Positions 15,489 to 24,872 are shown, counted from the stretch's first letter. The stretch is DNA of 64,000 bases from Streptomyces xanthophaeus (GCF_000725805.1 NZ_JOFT01000024.1:62001-126000); one strand, 5' to 3'. Translations and numbers: made by a program. Notes: generated from the sequence alone by a model not told the origin.

Positions 15489-16034
15489 GGTCCTCTCCCT
15501 GTCGTTTGGCAGCGGCGGGTTTGTGACCTCGGGGGACGAGTGCTCCGCCCGCCGCTTGTCTTCAACACTAGGCGTGTGGACGGCCCCTGGCCTCATGCCC
15601 TCGTACCCCTTCACGGGCCTCCGGGAGGATGACGGGGCCACCTTCGTGTACTCCCCTGGGTGGAGACCGCTGGCCCGCGCTCGGGGTCTTCCCGGAGGGG
15701 ATGACCGGAGGGTAGTGACTTCACTCACTTCCGTCACTCCCTGTTCATGCGTGTCCTCGTACGGTCCACCTGCAAGATCGATCCGGCTGTCGGGGCCGTA
15801 CGGTCCGCCCCCGCCCGGCGAAAGGGCCCGATGCCGGGGTCAATGACCTTGATTTCAGGGGGCTTTGGCACCGTTCGGCCTTGCCGTCCCAGTATCGTCC
15901 GGGGGACTTGAGGATCCCTCAAGTGGACTGCCCCGCACTGACGATCGAATCTCCGGGCGAGGGCGCGGCCTCTGAGCGCGCATGGCGGATCGTCCGTAAG
16001 CTGTGCCACGTCAACAGGACGACCGGTCAGCGGG
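15489..16034. other. Non-coding gap before the kinase gene
   Basis: This ~545-base divergent gap has no convincing ORF. It holds the likely leader of the small membrane gene (15489-15570) and a perfect 8-bp inverted repeat ACTTGAGG/CCTCAAGT at 15906-15924 with a 3-base spacer, 110 bases before the kinase start. That repeat could be an operator. Confidence 0.5.
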
Positions 16035-17231
16035 GTGGACATGGCGATGATGCGGCTCCGGCGCGAGGACCCGCGTGTCGTCGGCTCGTTCAGACTGCAC
16101 CGCCGGCTCGGCGCCGGCGGCATGGGCGTGGTCTACCTGGGATCGGACCGGCGCGGGCAGCGGGTCGCCCTCAAGGTGATCCGGCCGGACCTGGCCGAGG
16201 ACCAGGAGTTCCGTTCGCGGTTCGCCCGCGAGGTGTCGGCGGCCCGGCGGATCCGGGGCGGGTGCACCGCCCGCCTGGTGGCGGCGGACCTGGAGGCCGA
16301 GCGGCCTTGGTTCGCCACCCAGTACGTCCCCGGGCCTTCCCTGCACGACAAGGTGGCCGAGGAAGGCCCCCTGACCGCCGTGCAGATCGCCGCGATCGGC
16401 GCCGCGCTCTCCGAGGGTCTGGTCGCCGTGCACGAGGCGGGGGTGGTCCACCGGGACCTCAAGCCCTCGAACATCCTGCTGTCCCCCAAGGGCCCGCGCA
16501 TCATCGACTTCGGGATCGCCTGGGCCACCGGTGCCAGCACCCTGACGCACGTCGGCACGGCCGTCGGCTCCCCCGGCTTCCTGGCGCCCGAACAGGTGCG
16601 CGGCGCGATCGTCACCCCCGCGACCGACGTGTTCGCCCTCGGCGCCACCCTCGCCTACGCGGCGACCGCGGACTCCCCCTTCGGCCACGGCAGTTCCGAG
16701 GTCATGCTGTACCGGGTCGTGCACGAGGAGCCCCACCTGGTGGGGGTCCCGGACGCGCTGGCGCCCCTCGTACGGGCCTGCCTGGCCAAGGACCCGGAGG
16801 AGCGGCCGAGCACGCTCCAGCTGTCGATGCGGCTGAAGGAGATCGCGGCCCGCGAGGCGCAGGGGCTCTCCGACGGACGCCCGCCGGCCCAGCGGGTCCG
16901 TGCGGAGCGGCCCACCGGACGGCTCCCCGAGGCCGGCGACCTGTACGCCGACCAGCAGACGGAGCGCCGCCCCGGCGCCCCCGCCACGCCCCGGACCCAG
17001 GGCGGCCCGCAGAGCGGACCGCACTCGCGGCCCTCGTCCTCGCGCAACCCGGGCGGGCCCTCGTCGCGGCCTACGGCGGGGCGTACGGGCGGCCGCCCGG
17101 CACCCCGGACGACGGGGACGGGGCGGCGGCCGTCGCGGCCGGACCCGAAGCTGATGCGCCAGCGCCTGATCGTGTTCGTCGTGGTGACGCTGATCGTGGC
17201 GCTGGGCATCGCGGCGGCCCAGAAGCTCTAG
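16035..17231 (+). CDS. Ser/Thr protein kinase with C-terminal anchor
   Basis: This predicts 398 residues from GTG 16035 (an ATG at 16041 is equally possible). It is a Hanks-type kinase: glycine loop LGAGGMGVVYLG, VALKVI (ATP lysine), HRDLKPSNIL (catalytic loop), DFGIAWATG and FLAPEQVRG are all intact, so it should be active. Residues ~275-375 are a Pro/Gly/Arg/Ser linker, and the protein ends in one membrane helix (LIVFVVVTLIVALGIAAA) with only a few residues beyond. It is thus tail-anchored, without the extracellular PASTA-type sensor of PknB. It converges with the TrmH gene. Confidence 0.9.
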   Translation: MDMAMMRLRREDPRVVGSFRLHRRLGAGGMGVVYLGSDRRGQRVALKVIRPDLAEDQEFRSRFAREVSAARRIRGGCTARLVAADLEAERPWFATQYVPGPSLHDKVAEEGPLTAVQIAAIGAALSEGLVAVHEAGVVHRDLKPSNILLSPKGPRIIDFGIAWATGASTLTHVGTAVGSPGFLAPEQVRGAIVTPATDVFALGATLAYAATADSPFGHGSSEVMLYRVVHEEPHLVGVPDALAPLVRACLAKDPEERPSTLQLSMRLKEIAAREAQGLSDGRPPAQRVRAERPTGRLPEAGDLYADQQTERRPGAPATPRTQGGPQSGPHSRPSSSRNPGGPSSRPTAGRTGGRPAPRTTGTGRRPSRPDPKLMRQRLIVFVVVTLIVALGIAAAQKL

Positions 17232-17241
17232 CGGAGGCTTC

Positions 17242-18063
17242 TCAGGCGATCGGGGTGCGGCCCTGGGCGACGGCGTAGAAGGCGACGGCCGCGGCCGCGC
17301 CGACGTTCAGCGAGTCCACGCCGTGCGCCATGGGGATGCGTACCCACTCGTCGGCGGCGACCAGGGCCTGCGTGGACAGGCCGTCGCCCTCCGCCCCGAG
17401 CATCAGCGCGACCCGCTCCAGGGACTGGGGCGCGGCCACGTCGATCGGCGAGGCCTTCTGGTGCGGGGTGAGGGCGAGCAGCTTGAAGCCCGCCTCGCGG
17501 ACCGAGTCCAGCCCCTTGGGCCACGCGTCGAGGCGTGCGTAGGGGACGGAGAAGACCGCGCCCATGGAGACCTTCACGGAACGGCGGTAGAGCGGGTCCG
17601 CGCAGTCCGGGGAGAGCAGCACCGCGTCCATGCCGAGGGCGGCGGCGCTGCGGAAGATGGCCCCGATGTTGGTGTGGTCGTTGACGGCTTCCATGATGAC
17701 CACGCGCCGGGTGGTGGCGAGCAGTTCCTCGGCCGTGGGCAGCGGCTTGCGCTGCATGGAGGCGAGGGCCCCGCGGTGCACGTGGTAGCCGGTGACGCGT
17801 TCGGCGAGCTCCGGGCTGACGGCGTAGACCGGGGCCGGGAGCTCGTCGATGACGTCGCGCATGACGTCGACCCACTTGGCGGAGAGCAGCATGGAGCGCA
17901 TCTCGTAGCCGGCGTCCTTGGCGCGTCTGATGACCTTCTCGCCCTCGGCGATGAAAAGGCCTTCGGCGGGCTCGCGCCGGCGCCGGAGTTCGACGTCGGT
18001 CAGGCCCGTGTAGTCGCGCAGGCGCGGGTCGTCGGGGTCCTCGACGGTGATGAGATCAGCCAC
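17242..18063 (-). CDS. TrmH/SpoU family RNA 2'-O-methyltransferase
   Basis: This predicts 273 residues. The SPOUT signatures are visible: motif 1 NDHTNIGAIFRSAAALGMDAV, motif 2 LMLGAEGDGLS and motif 3 RIPMAHGVDSLNVGAAAAVAF, which form the knotted SAM-binding site. Residues ~1-100 form the substrate-binding domain. It should 2'-O-methylate ribose in rRNA or tRNA; relatives include TrmH, RlmB and TsnR, and the exact nucleotide cannot be assigned. It lies 42 bases downstream of cobA on the same strand and may be cotranscribed. Confidence 0.88.
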   Translation of the reverse strand: MADLITVEDPDDPRLRDYTGLTDVELRRRREPAEGLFIAEGEKVIRRAKDAGYEMRSMLLSAKWVDVMRDVIDELPAPVYAVSPELAERVTGYHVHRGALASMQRKPLPTAEELLATTRRVVIMEAVNDHTNIGAIFRSAAALGMDAVLLSPDCADPLYRRSVKVSMGAVFSVPYARLDAWPKGLDSVREAGFKLLALTPHQKASPIDVAAPQSLERVALMLGAEGDGLSTQALVAADEWVRIPMAHGVDSLNVGAAAAVAFYAVAQGRTPIA

Positions 18064-18105
18064 AGGGTGATACTGCCTTGTCCTGGGTGTGGTGCCAACG
18101 GCCTG

Positions 18106-19353
18106 TCAGGCGCTGGTGCCGGTGAGGGTGTCGGGGGTGTCGGGGGTGTTGACCCGGACGACCTCGCCGATGACGATGACGGCCGGCGGACGGACCTCCT
18201 CGGCCCGGACGGTCTCGCCGACCGTGGCCAAGGTGGCGTCCACCCGGCGCTGGGTGGCGGTGGTGCCCTCCTGGATGACGGCGACCGGGGTCCCGGCGGC
18301 GCGGCCGTGGCGGACCAGGGCCTCGGCGATCAGGCCGATCTTGTCGACGCCCATGAGGATCACCAGGGTGCCGGTGAGCTTCGCCAGGGAGGCCCAGTCC
18401 ACGAGGGAGCGCGGGTCGTCGGGTCCGACGTGCCCGCTGACCACGGTGAACTCGTGGGCCACGCCGCGGTGGGTGACGGGGATGCCGGCGGCTCCGGGCA
18501 CCGAGATGGAGCTGGAGATGCCGGGGACGACGGTGCAGGGGATACCGGCCTCGGCGAGGGCCTGGAGCTCCTCCATGCCGCGGCCGAAGACGTACGGGTC
18601 CCCGCCCTTGAGGCGGACCACGGCCTTGCCGGCCTTGGCGTGCTCGATCAGCGCGTTGTTGATGGCCTCCTGGGCCATGAACCGGCCGTACGGGATCTTC
18701 GCCGCGTCGATGACCTCGACGTGCGGCGGGAGCTCGTCGAGCAGGTCGCGGGGGCCGAGGCGGTCGGCGATGACGACGTCGGCCTCGGCGAGCAGGCGCC
18801 TGCCGCGGACCGTGATCAGGTCGGGGTCGCCGGGGCCGCCGCCGACGAGGGAGACGCCGGGGGTGCTGGTGCGGCGGTGGGCGGGCGCGGTGAGGGTGCC
18901 CTCGCGCAGGCCCTCGACGACGGCGTCGCGTACGGCGGCGGACCGGCGCGGGTCGTTGCCGGTGAGCACGGCGATGGTGACGCCCTCGCTGCGGCCGGTC
19001 GCGGGGGTCCAGGCGGTGGCGGCGGAGGCGTCGTCGGCGCGGACGCACCAGACGCGCTCGCGCTCGGCCTCGGCGGAGGCGCGCTCGTTGTCCTCGCGGT
19101 TCTGGGTGGCGATCAGCGCGTACCAGGCTCCGGCCAGGTCGCCGTCCTCGTAGCGGCGCCGCTCCCAGCGGATCTCGCCGGTCTCCGCCATGGCGTCCAC
19201 GGAGGGGGTGGCCGAGGGCGAGATGAGCAGGACGTCGGCGCCGGCCGCGATGAGGGCGGGGAGGCGCCGCTGGGCGACCTGGCCGCCGCCGATGACGACG
19301 ACGCGGCGGCCGGCGAGTCGGAGACCGACGGGGTACGCGGGGTGTTCGGCCAT
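18106..19353 (-). CDS. cobA: Uroporphyrinogen-III C-methyltransferase / precorrin-2 dehydrogenase
   Basis: This predicts 415 residues. The N-terminal ~150 hold an NAD-binding domain (RRVVVIGGGQVAQRRLPALIAAGADVLL) like the Met8p part of CysG. The C-terminal ~245 are the SUMT domain with VSLVGGGPGDPDLITVRG, YGRFMAQEAINN, VVRLKGGDPYVFGRG, VVPGISSSISVPG and ILMGVDKIGLIAEAL. It methylates uroporphyrinogen III twice with SAM to precorrin-2 and can oxidise that toward sirohydrochlorin, feeding siroheme and B12. Neighbouring bluB-cobT and cobL support the corrinoid link. I see no cobalamin riboswitch upstream. Confidence 0.9.
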   Translation of the reverse strand: MAEHPAYPVGLRLAGRRVVVIGGGQVAQRRLPALIAAGADVLLISPSATPSVDAMAETGEIRWERRRYEDGDLAGAWYALIATQNREDNERASAEAERERVWCVRADDASAATAWTPATGRSEGVTIAVLTGNDPRRSAAVRDAVVEGLREGTLTAPAHRRTSTPGVSLVGGGPGDPDLITVRGRRLLAEADVVIADRLGPRDLLDELPPHVEVIDAAKIPYGRFMAQEAINNALIEHAKAGKAVVRLKGGDPYVFGRGMEELQALAEAGIPCTVVPGISSSISVPGAAGIPVTHRGVAHEFTVVSGHVGPDDPRSLVDWASLAKLTGTLVILMGVDKIGLIAEALVRHGRAAGTPVAVIQEGTTATQRRVDATLATVGETVRAEEVRPPAVIVIGEVVRVNTPDTPDTLTGTSA

Positions 19354-19693
19354 GGCGGTGCGCTCCTGATGCGGCAGTCGTTCTGTCTTGCCGCTGCGGC
19401 TCTGGAGCGGCGGGGTGCTGACGTGCGGGTTCTTGCTGCGGGTCCACCATACGGCGCGGGCCTCGCGGGGGCGCGGACCGGGGCTCCGCCGGCCCGCGGG
19501 CCGGGCTTCGGCCGGTCCCTGGGCCGGGCCTTGGCCGACCCCTAGGCCAGGGTTCGGCCGGTCGTGAACCCGCCCGAGGGCCGGTCCCGGGCCCGCCCGT
19601 GGGCCGATCCCGACCAGTCCCTGGCCTGCCCGTGGGCTGGTCCGTGAGCCCGCCCGCAGGCCGGTCCGTGGACCAGTCCCTCGCCCGCCCGTA

Positions 19694-19990
19694 GGCCGGT
19701 CCGTGGACCCGCCCGAAGGCTGGCCGTGGGCCGGTCCGGGGCCCTGAGCCGGTGCCGTGTCACGCCCGTAGCCGTCCGTCCGCCGGTCCGAGGACCGGTC
19801 CGGGCCTGCTCGTGGGCTGGTCCTTGAGCCCGGCCGTGGGCCGGTCCGTGGACCCGGCCGAAGGCCCGCCGTGGGCCGGTCCGGTTCGGAGCCCTGAGCC
19901 GGTGCCGTGTCACGCCCGTAGCCGTCCGTCCGCCGGTCCGAGGCCGGTCCGTGAGGCCGTCCGTCGGGCCGGTTCGGGGGCGTGGGGCCC
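19694..19990. repeat. ~145-150-bp tandem duplication in GC-rich repeat
   Basis: A 53-base segment is exactly repeated at 19741-19793 and 19891-19943. The flanks also match (19694 onwards against 19839 onwards, with small indels), giving two near-identical units of about 145-150 bases. Shorter degenerate relatives fill 19546-19693. No open frame with coding character runs through it on either strand. Confidence 0.8.
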
Positions 19991-20001
19991 GGGGTCCCGG
20001 G

Positions 20002-20027
20002 GAGGCGGCGCCGCGCGGCGCCGCCTC
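20002..20027 (-). terminator. Palindromic hairpin after bluB-cobT
   Basis: A perfect 26-base palindrome (GAGGCGGCGCC and its complement) forms a GC-only stem 12 bases beyond the stop codon of bluB-cobT on the minus strand. It is a likely terminator, without a U tract. Confidence 0.6.
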
Positions 20028-20038
20028 TCCTGGCCGGG

Positions 20039-23000
20039 TCACTTCTCGGTGACGCCCGCCGAGTCGAAGGTCGCGACCTCGTGCATCGCACGGGCCGCGC
20101 TCTGGACCAGGGGCAGGGCCAGCAGTGCGCCCGTGCCCTCGCCCAGGCGCAGGTCCAGGTCGACGAGGGGGCGCAGGCCGAGCTTGTTCAGGGCCGCCAC
20201 GTGCCCCGGCTCCGCGCTGCGGTGACCCGCGATGCACGCCGACAGGGACTCCGGGGCGATGGCCCGGGCCACCAGGGCGGCAGCGCCCGCGCTGACGCCG
20301 TCCAGGATCACCGGGGTCCGGAGCGAGGCGCCGCCCAGCAGGAGGCCCACGATCGCCGCGTGCTCCAGGCCGCCGATCGCCGCGAGGACGCCGATCGGGT
20401 CGGCCGGGTCGGGCTGGTGGAGCTCCAGGGCGCGGCGGACGACCTCGACCTTGCGGGCGTGGGTCTCGTCGTTGATGCCCGTGCCGCGGCCGGTGACCTC
20501 GGCGGGGTCGACCCCGGTGAAGACCGAGATCAGGGCCGCCGACACCGTGGTGTTCGCGATGCCCATCTCACCGGTGAGCAGTGCCTTGTTGCCCGCCGCG
20601 ACCAGGTCGCGGGCGGTCTCGATGCCCACCTCGATGGCCGCGACGGCCTCTTCGCGGGTCATCGCCGGGCCCACCGAGAGGTCGGCGGTGCCCGGGCGGA
20701 CCTTGCGCGGGAGCAGGCCGGGAGTGGCGGGCAGGTCCCCGGCCACACCGACGTCGATCACACAGACCTCGGCGCCGACCTGGTTGGCGAAGGCGTTGCA
20801 GACCGCGCCGCCCCCGAGGAAGTTGGCCACCATCTGCGTGGTGACCTCCTGCGGCCACGGCGTGACGCCCTGGGCGTGCACCCCGTGGTCACCGGCGAAG
20901 ATCGCGACGGCCGCGGGCTCCGGGATCGGCGGCGGGCAGACCCGGGACAGCCCGGAGAGCTGCGCCGAGATGATCTCCAGCATGCCGAGGGCCCCGGCGG
21001 GCTTCGTCATGCGCTTCTGCCGCTCCCAGGCCTCGCCGAGCGCCTTGGCGTCGAGCGGCCGGATGCTGGCGACCGTCTCGGAGAGCAGGTCGTGCGGCTC
21101 CTCGCCGGGCAGCGCGCGGCGGCCGTACGTCTCCTCGTGCACGACCCACGACAGCGGCCTGCGCTGGGACCAGCCCGCCTGCGCGAGCTCGGGCTCGTCC
21201 GGGAACTCGTCGACGTAGCCGACGCACAGGTACGCGACGACCTCCAGGTGTTCCGGCAGGCCCAGCTCGCGGACCATCTCGCGCTCGTCGAAGAAGCTGA
21301 CCCAGCCGACGCCGAGGCCCTCGGCGCGGGCGGCGAGCCAGAGGTTCTCGACGGCGAGGGCCGAGGAGTACGGGGCCATCTGCGGCTGGGTGTGCCGGCC
21401 GAGGGTGTGGCGCCCGCCCCGGGTGGGGTCGGCGGTGACGACGATGTTCACCGGGGTGTCGAGGATGGCCTCGATCTTGAGTTCCTTGAACTGCTTCGCC
21501 CGCCCCTTGGGCAGGGACTTCGCGTAGGCCTCGCGCTGGCGCTGGGCGAGCTCGTGCATGGTCCGGCGGGTCTCGGCCGACTTGATGACGACGAAGTCCC
21601 AGGGCTGCGAGTGCCCGACGCTGGGCGCCGTGTGGGCCGCCTCCAGGACGCGCAGGAGCACCTCGTGCGGGATCGGGTCGGTGCGGAAGCCCTTGCGGAT
21701 GTCACGGCGCTCGCGCATGACGCGCAGGACGGCCTCGCGCTCGGCGTCGGCGTAGCCGGGGGCGGCTTCGCCCGCGGAGTACTCGGGCGCATCCGCCCCG
21801 GGCAGGGCTTCGGCGGGCCCCTCGGACACCTCGGCCGCCTCGGCGGGCAGCGGCTCGACGGCTTCCGCTGCGGGGGCGGGGGCGGCCGCTACGGGCTGCT
21901 CCGGCTCCGGGGCGGACACCGGCTCGGCGGCTTCGGCTGCGGTCGGCTGCAACGCGACGGCCTCAGGCGTCTCGGCCACGGCCGGGGCGGGCTCGGCCTG
22001 GACCGGCTCGGACACCTCCGCGGGGGCGGGCTCGGCCGCGGGGGCCGCCTCGGCGGGCACGGCGACGACGGGCTGGGACTGGGGCTCGGCCACTGCCTGG
22101 ACGGGCTCGGGCTGGACGGGCTCGGGCTGGACCGCCGGCGGCTGCGCCGGGAGGGGCTCGGCCGCGGCCAGGAGGGGCTGCGCCTGGTCGGCGGGGGCCG
22201 GTTCGGCCACGACGGGCTCAGGCTGCGCCGGCGGCTGCTCGAACACCGGCTCGGCGGCCACCGCGGGCTCCGCGGGAACCGGCGGGAAGGGCTCGGCCTC
22301 GCCGGGCGCGGGCTGTACGGCTTCGGCCACCACGGGCACGGGCTCCGGCCCGGGCTGAACGGCTTCCGGCTGCACGGCTTCCGGCTGCACGGGTTCGGGC
22401 TGGACGAGCTCGGGCTGCGCCGCTTCGGGCAGGGCCGGCTCCGCCTGGACCGGCTCCGGCGCAGGCACCGGCTCCGGCTGCACGGACTGGGCCACGGCTT
22501 CGGCCGGCACCGGCTCGGGCGCCACGGGGAGCGGCTCGGGCTCGGCGGCGAACTGCACGGGCTCGGGCGCCCCGACGGCGGCGGGCACGGCTACGGGAGC
22601 GTCCTCGGGGCCGGGGAAGGGCGCGGGGAACGGCGGGGCGGCGGGAACCGGCTCCGGCGCCCACGGCTCACCGGCCTGCGGCGGCACCTCGGCCCGCGGG
22701 ATGTCGAGGTACTCGGGCCCGGTGGTGGGCGGACCCGCGTGGCGGACCGGCGTGACCGGGGTGCTCAGCGCCGAGACCAGCGGGCCGGGCTGGACCGGAG
22801 CCGGGGCCGCAGCGGCCGCCTGGGCGGGGGCCGCGGCGGGACCGCGGTCCGCGAGGGAACGTACGACGCCGCCGGTGGCCTCGGGCACGGGCGGGCCCAT
22901 GTGCAGCGGGCGCCGGGCCGGAGCCGCGGGCGCCGTCGGCGCGGCCGGAACGGCCTGCGGGGGCACCAGCCCGCCCAGGTCGAGCGCGCCGGAGTCACGG

Positions 23001-23404
23001 CCGCCCGCCTCGTGGGCGCCGGCCATGTAGGAGGCGTCGGGGAAGGCGGGCTGCGGGAAGTCGGCGTAGCCCGCGGGCTCGGCGTACGCCGCCGGGGCCT
23101 CCGGGTACGCGGAACCGCCGCCGTAGGGCGCGTCCGTGTAGTGCGGCAGCTCGCCCAGCGGGGGCTCGACCGGGAAGGCGGGGGCGGGCGGGACGATCTG
23201 CGGGTCGCTCCAGGCACCCTGGCTGCTCGGCATCAGCAGCAGTTCCTCGTCCTCCGGACCGGCCGGGTCGTCCACGAGGTCCTGGAACGCGTAGCCGGCC
23301 GGGAGCGGCGGCGGCAGCTGGCCGGGAGCGGGGATGCCCTGCTGATCCACCATGCCCGCATTGTCCGGGTGACCCTCGCCCGGGACCTGGCCGGTGTCAG
23401 TCAT
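20039..23404 (-). CDS. cobT: BluB-CobT fusion with long Pro/Ala-rich head
   Basis: This predicts 1121 residues in three parts. Residues ~1-550 are low-complexity Pro/Ala/Glu/Val with many VQPEPVQ-type repeats, presumably disordered. Residues ~555-765 are a BluB-type flavin enzyme (ERRDIRKGFRTDPIP, AAHTAPSVGHSQPWDFVVI), which breaks down FMNH2 to 5,6-dimethylbenzimidazole. Residues ~765-1121 are CobT (AIFAGDHGVHAQGVTPWPQ, LLTGEMGIANTT and LGEGTGALLALPL with the catalytic Glu), which joins dimethylbenzimidazole to nicotinate mononucleotide. The fusion would make and activate the lower ligand of B12 in one polypeptide. The ATG at 23404 (MTDTGQVPGEG) is chosen because it starts the low-complexity head; frame continues upstream. 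Confidence 0.9.
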   Translation of the reverse strand: MTDTGQVPGEGHPDNAGMVDQQGIPAPGQLPPPLPAGYAFQDLVDDPAGPEDEELLLMPSSQGAWSDPQIVPPAPAFPVEPPLGELPHYTDAPYGGGSAYPEAPAAYAEPAGYADFPQPAFPDASYMAGAHEAGGRDSGALDLGGLVPPQAVPAAPTAPAAPARRPLHMGPPVPEATGGVVRSLADRGPAAAPAQAAAAAPAPVQPGPLVSALSTPVTPVRHAGPPTTGPEYLDIPRAEVPPQAGEPWAPEPVPAAPPFPAPFPGPEDAPVAVPAAVGAPEPVQFAAEPEPLPVAPEPVPAEAVAQSVQPEPVPAPEPVQAEPALPEAAQPELVQPEPVQPEAVQPEAVQPGPEPVPVVAEAVQPAPGEAEPFPPVPAEPAVAAEPVFEQPPAQPEPVVAEPAPADQAQPLLAAAEPLPAQPPAVQPEPVQPEPVQAVAEPQSQPVVAVPAEAAPAAEPAPAEVSEPVQAEPAPAVAETPEAVALQPTAAEAAEPVSAPEPEQPVAAAPAPAAEAVEPLPAEAAEVSEGPAEALPGADAPEYSAGEAAPGYADAEREAVLRVMRERRDIRKGFRTDPIPHEVLLRVLEAAHTAPSVGHSQPWDFVVIKSAETRRTMHELAQRQREAYAKSLPKGRAKQFKELKIEAILDTPVNIVVTADPTRGGRHTLGRHTQPQMAPYSSALAVENLWLAARAEGLGVGWVSFFDEREMVRELGLPEHLEVVAYLCVGYVDEFPDEPELAQAGWSQRRPLSWVVHEETYGRRALPGEEPHDLLSETVASIRPLDAKALGEAWERQKRMTKPAGALGMLEIISAQLSGLSRVCPPPIPEPAAVAIFAGDHGVHAQGVTPWPQEVTTQMVANFLGGGAVCNAFANQVGAEVCVIDVGVAGDLPATPGLLPRKVRPGTADLSVGPAMTREEAVAAIEVGIETARDLVAAGNKALLTGEMGIANTTVSAALISVFTGVDPAEVTGRGTGINDETHARKVEVVRRALELHQPDPADPIGVLAAIGGLEHAAIVGLLLGGASLRTPVILDGVSAGAAALVARAIAPESLSACIAGHRSAEPGHVAALNKLGLRPLVDLDLRLGEGTGALLALPLVQSAARAMHEVATFDSAGVTEK

Positions 23405-23666
23405 GCGTACCCCTCGCCCATCGGTGTTGCCTCTTCGATCGCCCGGCAGCCCACGAGGGCGCCGTGCAGAGTTGCCGTGAGACGCCTTCGTCTCGCACGT
23501 GCCCGCACGACAACCACTAAGCATTGTCGCGCCCGTTCGCCACCGCGGCGGCCATTACCGACACGGTCCGCTGTGGACTGCGCCACGTCGCGCGTCCGTG
23601 CGGTGTCGCGGTGCCCGAAACGTCCGGTGCGGTACGACGATCGGCCAGCCTACCCCGGCCCCCGTC

Positions 23667-24872
23667 TCAGCGGGTCAGGGGGCGTTCCGCTGCCAGCAGG
23701 AAGACGACGGAACGGTCCTGTTCGGCCCAGGTGCGGGTGTCGAGGCCGACGGACTGGAGCAGGGCGCACTCGACGGCGTACCCGTGTTCGGTGAGTACCC
23801 GGCCGATGGCCTCCGCCTCGTCGCGCGTGGAGGCGTGGCTGACGATCCGTTCGGGGCGGCGGTCGGCGACGGCCGCGACCACCTCGGCTCCCCCGCCGCC
23901 GACGCGTACGACGTCCGGCTCGGGCAGGTCCTCCAGCACGTACGGGGCACGCCCGGCGACGGTCTGGAGCTGTACTCCCCGCTTGCGGGCGGCGGCCGTC
24001 ACCTGTTCGCAGGCGAGCGGGTCGGCGTCGACCGCGATGACGGCGGCTCCGAAGGCCGCGGCGTCCACGGCGAAGGCGCCGCTGCCGGCGCCGATGTCCC
24101 AGACTAGGTCGCCGGTGCGCGGGCCGAGCCGGGCGAGCTGTGCGGCGCGCAGCTGCGCGGACTGCCCCTCGCCGCCGGGTTCGGGGCGCGGCCGGGCCCA
24201 GCCGCGGCCGGCGGAGTGGGCCGGGCCCTGGCCGAGCAGCCAGCCCGGGTCGGCGGTGGCGGTCTGTCCTGCGCCGCCGATGACGATGACGACGTTCGGG
24301 TCGCGCCAGGTGTGGTCGGCGGCCTTGTCCGAGGTCAGGACGCTCACCTGTTCCCGGTCGGTGCCGAGTTCCTCGCAGATGACGAAGGTGCGGTGGATTC
24401 CGCCGAGGAGCAGGGCGAGTTCGGCGGGGCCCGCCCCGGGCGAGGTGAGGACGGCGACCTTGCCGTGGGCGCGGCAGACGTTGACGGCGCGGCGCAGGGT
24501 GCGGGGGTGGGCGACGACCACCTGGGCGTCGTCCCAGGGCATTCCGGCGCGGGCGAAGGCGGCGGCCACGGCCGAGACTGCGGGGACCACTTCGACTTCG
24601 AGGCCGTGCTCGGGGGCGCGCAGGGTGCGTACGACGCCGAAGAAGCCGGGGTCGCCGTCGGCGAGGACGACGGCGGTGCCGCGGTGCCCGGCGATGCGGC
24701 TCGCGGCGAGGCCCAGGCTGCCGAGGCGGATGCGTTCGGCGGTGGGCGGGACCTCGGGGAGCGCGAGGTGGTGGGCCGCGCCGGCCACCAGGGTGGCGGC
24801 GGAGAGCGCGGACCGGGCGGCCTCGGTCAGGGGGGAGCCGTCCCAGCCGATCACCGTGACCCGGTCGGCCAT
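23667..24872 (-). CDS. cobL: Precorrin-6Y C5,15-methyltransferase (decarboxylating)
   Basis: This predicts 401 residues, the CbiE-CbiT fusion. The N-terminal half (VTVIGWDGSPLT, VVLADGDPGFFGVVRTL, VEVVPAVSAVAAAFARAGMPWDD) is a tetrapyrrole methylase. The C-terminal ~190 is a Rossmann methyltransferase (LVWDIGAGSGAFAVDAAAFG, VIAVDADPLACEQV, RVGGGGAEVVAAV). It methylates C5 and C15 of precorrin-6B and removes the acetate carboxyl in cobalamin synthesis. It lies 262 bases upstream of bluB-cobT on the same strand; that gap holds a small hairpin (23479-23494) and no riboswitch that I can see. Confidence 0.9.
   Translation of the reverse strand: MADRVTVIGWDGSPLTEAARSALSAATLVAGAAHHLALPEVPPTAERIRLGSLGLAASRIAGHRGTAVVLADGDPGFFGVVRTLRAPEHGLEVEVVPAVSAVAAAFARAGMPWDDAQVVVAHPRTLRRAVNVCRAHGKVAVLTSPGAGPAELALLLGGIHRTFVICEELGTDREQVSVLTSDKAADHTWRDPNVVIVIGGAGQTATADPGWLLGQGPAHSAGRGWARPRPEPGGEGQSAQLRAAQLARLGPRTGDLVWDIGAGSGAFAVDAAAFGAAVIAVDADPLACEQVTAAARKRGVQLQTVAGRAPYVLEDLPEPDVVRVGGGGAEVVAAVADRRPERIVSHASTRDEAEAIGRVLTEHGYAVECALLQSVGLDTRTWAEQDRSVVFLLAAERPLTR

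Larger units (their letters stand above)
19354..20038. other. 685-base non-coding, repeat-bearing gap
   Basis: Between the start of cobA and the end of bluB-cobT there is no credible gene. About 19354-19545 would hold the cobA promoter and leader. 19546-19990 is built from degenerate copies of a GGGCCGGTCCGTG-like motif, including the large tandem duplication listed separately. Confidence 0.7.

Noticed and set aside
20039..20240. Long opposite-strand open frames over cobT, arg and pheT genes
   Set aside because: They are antisense shadows of high third-position G/C coding and lack family motifs.
23401..23586. 61-codon ORF ending at the bluB-cobT start (overlap ATGA)
   Set aside because: It has Arg-rich composition typical of out-of-frame GC-rich DNA and no homology that I recognise; the overlap is probably chance.
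23405..23666. Cobalamin riboswitch upstream of bluB-cobT
   Set aside because: No recognisable B12-box core is present; only a 6-bp hairpin with a 4-base loop is seen.
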